Shown: one piece after another, positions 59,965-64,000 of the stretch
How the letters are laid out: every line of letters starts with the position of its first letter
How positions within the stretch are numbered: position 1 is the stretch's first letter
NCBI RefSeq assembly: GCF_009831455.1
Contig: NZ_WOWO01000001.1
Span: forward strand, 248,001 to 312,000
Origin: Salinirussus salinus
Lineage (GTDB): Archaea > Halobacteriota > Halobacteria > Halobacteriales > Haloarculaceae
Direction of reading: 5' to 3'
DNA length: 64,000 nucleotides
Notes under the pieces: model-generated
The model's database searches: none
Seen by the model: the letters and a program-made list of their open reading frames with translations, nothing else
Told to the model about the DNA's origin: nothing
Made by a program: the position numbers and the translations under genes

Positions 59965-60944
59965 GCCGCGAGCGCCGCGAGCGCGAGCAGCGCCACCAGG
60001 AGTGCTGCGGGCGTGAATCCGGGGCTGCCGTCACCCGTCGTGACGGACGTCTCCGTACCACCCGTCGGTGTCTCGGTGGGTGGGGCCCCGGCAGGCGTCG
60101 CGGTCGGTGAATCCGCGCCCGGGGTCGCGGTAGACGGGCCGTCCGTCGGCGTTTCCGTCCCACCCTCGAAGGCGGTCACGTTCTCGACGCTCGTGGCGGT
60201 GGCGTTCGCGGGGAGGGGGCCGGCCGCGAGCGCGACCTGGAGCCGGACGGCGGGGTCGACCGTCTCCGTCGCGACCGCGAACCCGCGCTCTCCGGTGAAG
60301 TTCCCGGCCGCGACCACGTCGGCGAAGCGGGGCGTGATGCCCGCGGCGTTGACCACCGAGCCGTCCAGCCGGACGAGCAGGCAGTAGCCCGTCCGGTTGG
60401 CCCGGTCACAGCTCCCCGGGTTCGAGGTGTGATTCAGCCGGACCAGCGTGGCCGACATGTTCTGTGCCCCACCGGGTGTGAGATAGACGGGGAGGACGAC
60501 CGCGCCCGACCCCTGCCGGAGTCCGCCGGTCCCGCGGACGTCGGCGTTGGTGAACAGCGTGGCGTCGCCGCCCTCGGGCGTGCGCGCGGTGACGGTGACG
60601 TTGCCCCGCTGGAGCAGCAGGTCGACGACCGCGGGCGGCGCGGTCGGCTGGGCCTGCACGAGCAGCCCCCCCTCGGTCGTTCGGACGGTCCCGTTGTACC
60701 CCGGTGAGCCGGCGAGCCGGGCCTCGACGACGCCGGCGGCCCGCTCGCGCTCGGCGTCGGTCAGCGAGCCGTCGAAGGAGACCTCGATGGCCGTCCCGAC
60801 CGCGTCGTCGGCCCCGGAGCCGTTCGTCGGCGCGTCCGTCGGCGTCGCGGTCTGCGCGCCGGCGGGGGCGGCGACTGCCGCGGAGAGCGCGAGGGCTGTG
60901 AGAGTCACAGCGAGGAGGGCGACTGCGGGAAGCCTTCGTTCCAT
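59946..60944 (-). CDS. Surface protein with SecD-P1-like domain and PGF-CTERM
   Basis: 332 aa. Signal peptide (about 1-30), a domain like the P1 head of SecD (about 48-225: VEARLAGSPGYNGTVRTTEG, LLLQRGNVTVTARTPEG, VNAAGITPRFADVV), a Thr/Pro-rich linker (about 260-300) and a C-terminal SPGF-helix-RS. SecD normally carries this fold within a six-helix channel; here the fold is free and anchored. Divergent from the DUF1611 gene, with minus-strand box GATACTTACG (about 60966-60975). Confidence 0.82.
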   Translation of the reverse strand: MERRLPAVALLAVTLTALALSAAVAAPAGAQTATPTDAPTNGSGADDAVGTAIEVSFDGSLTDAERERAAGVVEARLAGSPGYNGTVRTTEGGLLVQAQPTAPPAVVDLLLQRGNVTVTARTPEGGDATLFTNADVRGTGGLRQGSGAVVLPVYLTPGGAQNMSATLVRLNHTSNPGSCDRANRTGYCLLVRLDGSVVNAAGITPRFADVVAAGNFTGERGFAVATETVDPAVRLQVALAAGPLPANATATSVENVTAFEGGTETPTDGPSTATPGADSPTATPAGAPPTETPTGGTETSVTTGDGSPGFTPAALLVALLALAALAAQTLRS

Positions 60945-61017
60945 ACTCCCCTGTTCCCGGAGCGGCGTAAGTATCCGGCGACACGGAACACTTAATCCCC
61001 GCCCCCGTTGTCCGGGT

Positions 61018-62037
61018 ATGCGAGTCGCCATCCTCGCCCACGGGAAGTTCCCCGGCCGCGCCAAGACCGCGGTCGGCCTGCTGCGCTACGGTGACCACGA
61101 GGTCGTGGCCGTGCTGGACCGCGAGCGCGCCGGCGACCGGGTCCGCGACCACCTCGACGGCGTCCAGGACGCCCCGGTCGTGGCGGGGATGGCTGACGCT
61201 CCCGACTGCGATGCGCTGGTGGTCGGCATCGCGCCCATCGGCGGCGGCTTCGAGGAGTCCTGGCGGCCGGACGTCCGAACGGCCCTCCAGCGCGGCTGTG
61301 ACGTAATCGCGGGGCTGCACTACTTTCTGGCCGAAGACGAGGAGTTCGCCCGCCTGGCCGAGGAGTACGGCTGCGAGCTGCGGGACGTCCGCCGGCCGCC
61401 CGACGACCTCACGGTCGCGGAGGGGACGGCGGGGGCGGTGGACGCGCGGGTGGTCTGTACGGTCGGGACGGACTGCTCGGTCGGGAAGATGACCGCCTCC
61501 TTCGAGCTGCGCGACGCCGCCCGCGAGCGGGGGCTCGACGCCGCCGTGGTCCCGACAGGCCAGACGGGGATCATGCTCGCCGGCTGGGGGATCGCGGTCG
61601 ACCGGGTCGTCAGCGACTTCGCCGCGGGCGCGGTCGAGCGGATGGTCCGGGAGGAGGGCGACCGGGACCTGCTGGTCGTGGAAGGACAGGGCGCGCTCGC
61701 TCACCCCGCGTACTCCGCGGTGACGCTCGCGATCCTCCACGGCGCCCAGCCCGACGCGCTCGCGCTCTGTCACGAGGCCGGCCGGGAGGCCGTCCACGGC
61801 TACGAATCGTTCTCGGTTCCGCCGGTCGAGGCGTACGCGCGGCTGTACGAGGACGTGGCCGCGCCGGTCAGCGAGTGTGCCGTTGAGGCCGGGATCCTGA
61901 ACACGTCTGGGCTGGCAGGGGAGGATGCTGCGCGGGAGGCTGTGGATGCGTATGCTGAGTCGCTGGGTGTGTCTGCGACCGACCCTGTGCGGTTTGACGC
62001 GGATGTGGTTCTGGATGGGTTGCTCGACTCTGAGTGA
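61018..62037 (+). CDS. DUF1611 family P-loop protein (DgcN-like)
   Basis: 339 aa. An N-terminal Rossmann-like part (about 1-95) precedes a P-loop domain with GTDCSVGKMT (150-159), VVPTGQTGIMLAGWG and VVEGQGALAHPAYS. In bacteria DgcN (DUF1611) acts in D-glutamate catabolism; in haloarchaea the substrate is not shown. No amino-acid racemase is beside it. A/T box CACTTAATC (about 60989-60997). Confidence 0.88.
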   Translation: MRVAILAHGKFPGRAKTAVGLLRYGDHEVVAVLDRERAGDRVRDHLDGVQDAPVVAGMADAPDCDALVVGIAPIGGGFEESWRPDVRTALQRGCDVIAGLHYFLAEDEEFARLAEEYGCELRDVRRPPDDLTVAEGTAGAVDARVVCTVGTDCSVGKMTASFELRDAARERGLDAAVVPTGQTGIMLAGWGIAVDRVVSDFAAGAVERMVREEGDRDLLVVEGQGALAHPAYSAVTLAILHGAQPDALALCHEAGREAVHGYESFSVPPVEAYARLYEDVAAPVSECAVEAGILNTSGLAGEDAAREAVDAYAESLGVSATDPVRFDADVVLDGLLDSE

Positions 62038-62093
62038 GTGCAGTCTGTGGTGTTTATTTTGTCAGTACCGGGTTCAGATCATCAAGAAAGCCC

Positions 62094-62175
62094 CGAGGCG
62101 TTGCGGTCGCGCGCCTCGCTGTGCGCGCTCCCGTCGGTCGCGTGCTTGCGTCGGCGTGCTTCCCGCAACGCCTCG
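62094..62175. repeat. Inverted repeat with perfect 13-bp arms
   Basis: CGAGGCGTTGCGG (62094-62106) and CCGCAACGCCTCG (62163-62175). GAAAG (62086-62090) and CTTTC (62179-62183) also pair outside a 3-4-bp bulge, so a stem-loop of about 98 nt is possible. The inner loop is G/C-rich and semi-repetitive. Possibly a REP- or MITE-like dispersed element. Confidence 0.75.
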
Positions 62176-62260
62176 CCCCTTTCAGTCCCACCCAGCACCA
62201 CACGCCTCCCCAGCCGATTCGCTCCCTCGCGTCGCTCGCTCGCTCATCCCTCGCACGCCG

Positions 62261-62288
62261 GCTGTCGCGGCAGAGCCGCCGCGACAGC
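62261..62288. repeat. Hairpin with perfect 11-bp arms
   Basis: GCTGTCGCGGC (62261-62271), spacer AGAGCC, GCCGCGACAGC (62278-62288). Follows the first palindrome by about 85 bp. Both lie in a stretch that could be one non-coding element; no T-run follows, so simple termination is less likely. Confidence 0.75.
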
Positions 62289-62453
62289 GCGCGCCCGCTC
62301 GTCTGTCCAGGTCAGGCGGGATCGAGGGGGGTGACGGGCGGCTTCTTTGATGGTTTCGGAAGTCGAAGCCCCAGAGTCGCAGAGTCAAACACCACGAGCG
62401 TGACCGGAAGGTCGTAGTGCAAGCTTCAAGACGGGGACCACCCGAGGGTGGGC

Positions 62454-64000
62454 ATGGACACCACGAAGGTCGAGTGGCGGGAGTGGGGGGCTGACGCCTT
62501 CGAGGCCGCGGCCCGGCGGAGCCAGCCGGTCCTGCTCGCACTGATGGCGCCGTGGTCCGCCGAGTGTCGCGAGATGGACGCGACCACCTACAGCGAGCCA
62601 CGGATCGCCGCCAACATCAACGACGGCTTCGTCCCCGTCCGGGTCGACGCCGACCGCCGCCCCCGGGTCCGGGAGCGGTACAACATGGGCGGGTTCCCCT
62701 CGACGGTCTTCCTGACCCCCGAGGGCGACGTCCTCACGGGCGCGACCGCACTTGGTGTGGAGGGGTTCCGCGGGATCCTCGACAGCGTGCGGCGCACCTG
62801 GGACGGCAAGGGCGAAGGCGCGGGCTCGGTCCCCCGGGCACTCCGGGACGCCGAGCCACCGGGCGGTCGGGTCGACGCCCGCGCGGAGGAGGCGATGGTC
62901 GAGCAGCTGCTCGCGGCCTACGACGACGAGTTCGGTGGCTGGGGCACCGACGTCAAGTTCCCGCTGCCCCGGACCGTCGAGTTCGCGCTCGTCCGGGCCC
63001 GCGACCAGGCCACCCGCACGCTGGAGGCCGTCCGGACCCACCTCCTGGATACGTACGACGGCGGCTTCTACCGCTTTGCGGGCAACCGCAACTGGACCAA
63101 CGCCCGCCGCGAGAAGCTCGCCGACGAGAACGCCGCCGTCCTCCGCGCCTTTGCCCACGCCTACCGCTACACCGGCGAGGAGTCCTACCGCGAGGCCGCC
63201 GAGCGGACCGTCGACTATCTGACGACGACGCTGTGGACCGGCGACGCCGTCGCCGCCAGCCAGGGCGGGGACCCCGAGTACTTTACACTCGAGCCCGCCG
63301 ACCGCGAGGAGGCCGAGGCGCCGCCGGTCGACGACACGGTCTTCGCGGACCGCAACGGGCTCGCTGTCGACGGGCTACTCACCTACGCTCGCTACACCGA
63401 CGACGACCGCGCGACCAGCTACGCCCGCCGCGCCCGCGAGCACGTCTGCGAGACCCTGGTCGACGGCGGCGAGGTCCGCCACTACGACGGCCCGGACAGC
63501 GAGGCCGGCCTGCTGGTCGACCAGGCCCGCCTGCTCCGTGGGCTGACGACCTCCTGGCAGGTGCTCGGCGAGCCCGGCCCCGCCCGGGCGGTCGCGGACT
63601 GGACCGTCGAGCACCTCCAGGCCGACCACGGCGCCTTCCTCGACGGGCGGCCGGGCGGGCCGGGCCTGCTCGACCGCCCGCTCGTGCCGCTGGATACCAA
63701 CGTCGACTGCGCGGACGCGCTGCTCGACCTGGCCTTACTGACCGGCGAGGACCGCTACCGGGAGGCCGCCCGCGCCGCGGTCGACGCCTTCGCGAACGCC
63801 GCCGAGCGGATGGGCGTGGAGGTGGCCGGCTACGCGACCGTCGCGGCCCGCCTGCTCGAGCCGGTCGCCATCGAGGTGGGTGCGCCCGCCGGCGACGACC
63901 TCCACCGCGCCGCGCTCCGGCTCGCCGACCACGAGACCGTCGTCGTTCCCGCTGTCGACTGCGAGGGCGCCCGGCTCGTCGAAGACGGGACGGTGACGGG
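62454..64000 (+). CDS. DUF255 / SSP411 (YyaL)-type protein, thioredoxin plus (alpha/alpha) barrel, truncated by window end
   Basis: At least 515 aa; runs off the window without a stop. ATG 62454 opens the protein. N-terminus: thioredoxin-like fold with FEAAARRSQPVLLALMAPWSAEC and GGFPSTVFLTPEGDVL (cis-Pro). Then glycosidase-like (alpha/alpha)6 helices (about 140 onwards, KFPLPRTVEFAL, GFYRFAGNRNWTNARREKLADENAAVLRAFA). The usual CHWCHVM motif is reduced to one Cys (Cys38), so it cannot act as a normal dithiol enzyme. Function unknown. Confidence 0.88.
   Translation, partial: MDTTKVEWREWGADAFEAAARRSQPVLLALMAPWSAECREMDATTYSEPRIAANINDGFVPVRVDADRRPRVRERYNMGGFPSTVFLTPEGDVLTGATALGVEGFRGILDSVRRTWDGKGEGAGSVPRALRDAEPPGGRVDARAEEAMVEQLLAAYDDEFGGWGTDVKFPLPRTVEFALVRARDQATRTLEAVRTHLLDTYDGGFYRFAGNRNWTNARREKLADENAAVLRAFAHAYRYTGEESYREAAERTVDYLTTTLWTGDAVAASQGGDPEYFTLEPADREEAEAPPVDDTVFADRNGLAVDGLLTYARYTDDDRATSYARRAREHVCETLVDGGEVRHYDGPDSEAGLLVDQARLLRGLTTSWQVLGEPGPARAVADWTVEHLQADHGAFLDGRPGGPGLLDRPLVPLDTNVDCADALLDLALLTGEDRYREAARAAVDAFANAAERMGVEVAGYATVAARLLEPVAIEVGAPAGDDLHRAALRLADHETVVVPAVDCEGARLVEDGTVT

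Larger units (their letters stand above)
62038..62453. other. 416-bp non-coding stretch with two long palindromes
   Basis: The stretch lies between a DUF1611 and a DUF255 gene on the same strand. No open frame has haloarchaeal composition. It contains two inverted repeats, listed separately, and a final 100 bases (62341-62453) that likely hold the promoter of the DUF255 gene. Confidence 0.6.

Overview
This window comes from a halophilic archaeon (class Halobacteria). The DNA is GC-rich throughout. The proteins are strongly acidic, rich in Asp, Glu and Ala and poor in Lys. Most promoters have an A/T-rich box about 25-30 bases before the start codon, so most transcripts would be leaderless. Many operon partners overlap by ATGA or GTGA. 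Archaeal or haloarchaeal marker genes include class I HMG-CoA reductase, the ubiquitin-like modifier SAMP1, GatD, an archaeal Vms1-like factor, type II methionine aminopeptidase, a halocyanin domain, PGF-CTERM-anchored surface proteins and several Halobacteria-type DUF proteins. I cannot name the genus. No rRNA, tRNA, CRISPR array or transposase was seen.

Layout. 1-7.1 kb: a MarR/GbsR regulator with paired operators, hmgA, a zinc-ribbon/membrane pair, a P-loop protein overlapping an MscS channel, glycerate kinase and a cupin. 7.2-15.9 kb: acyl-CoA synthetase, a cupin, isocitrate dehydrogenase, a degenerate metallo-beta-lactamase-like protein, an Ntn-type asparaginase, a PerM-like transporter, a tandem UspA and methionine aminopeptidase. 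16-20.6 kb: a copper/thiol-redox block (Sco, TauE/SafE, TlpA, CcdA) facing a HiPIP-NosL fusion across a strikingly symmetric divergent promoter, followed by a regulator with a palindrome and a membrane protein. 21-25.7 kb: cobalamin genes (cbiE, cbiA, a surface B12-binding protein and a cytosolic relative). 25.7-34.4 kb: HIT protein, CDF metal exporter, a surface-protein/ABC-exporter operon, a 7TM histidine kinase and a halocyanin-PQQ-propeller fusion.

34.5-46 kb: a tRNA methylthiotransferase, a membrane-fused spermidine-synthase-like protein, then a nucleoside block. That block has deoC, a nucleoside phosphorylase, an SDR and a four-gene BMP-type ABC importer whose promoter carries a 16-bp palindrome. 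46-53.5 kb: S-adenosylhomocysteinase, an HPP-USP fusion, a methyltransferase, and a K+ channel divergent from two paralogous RCK_C membrane proteins. 53.5-56 kb: samp1, a GNAT protein and gatD. 56-57.5 kb: a lower-GC accessory gene and a regulator. 57.5-64 kb: secreted proteins, DUF5802, an aVms1-like factor, an orphan SecD-P1-like surface protein, a DUF1611 protein, a palindromic non-coding stretch and a DUF255 thioredoxin-like protein that runs off the end.

The strongest candidates for undescribed biology are the Sco/NosL-HiPIP copper-redox module with its mirrored promoter, the tandem RCK_C pair beside the K+ channel, the halocyanin-PQQ fusion, and a short repeat that lies upstream of two accessory-looking genes 47 kb apart.
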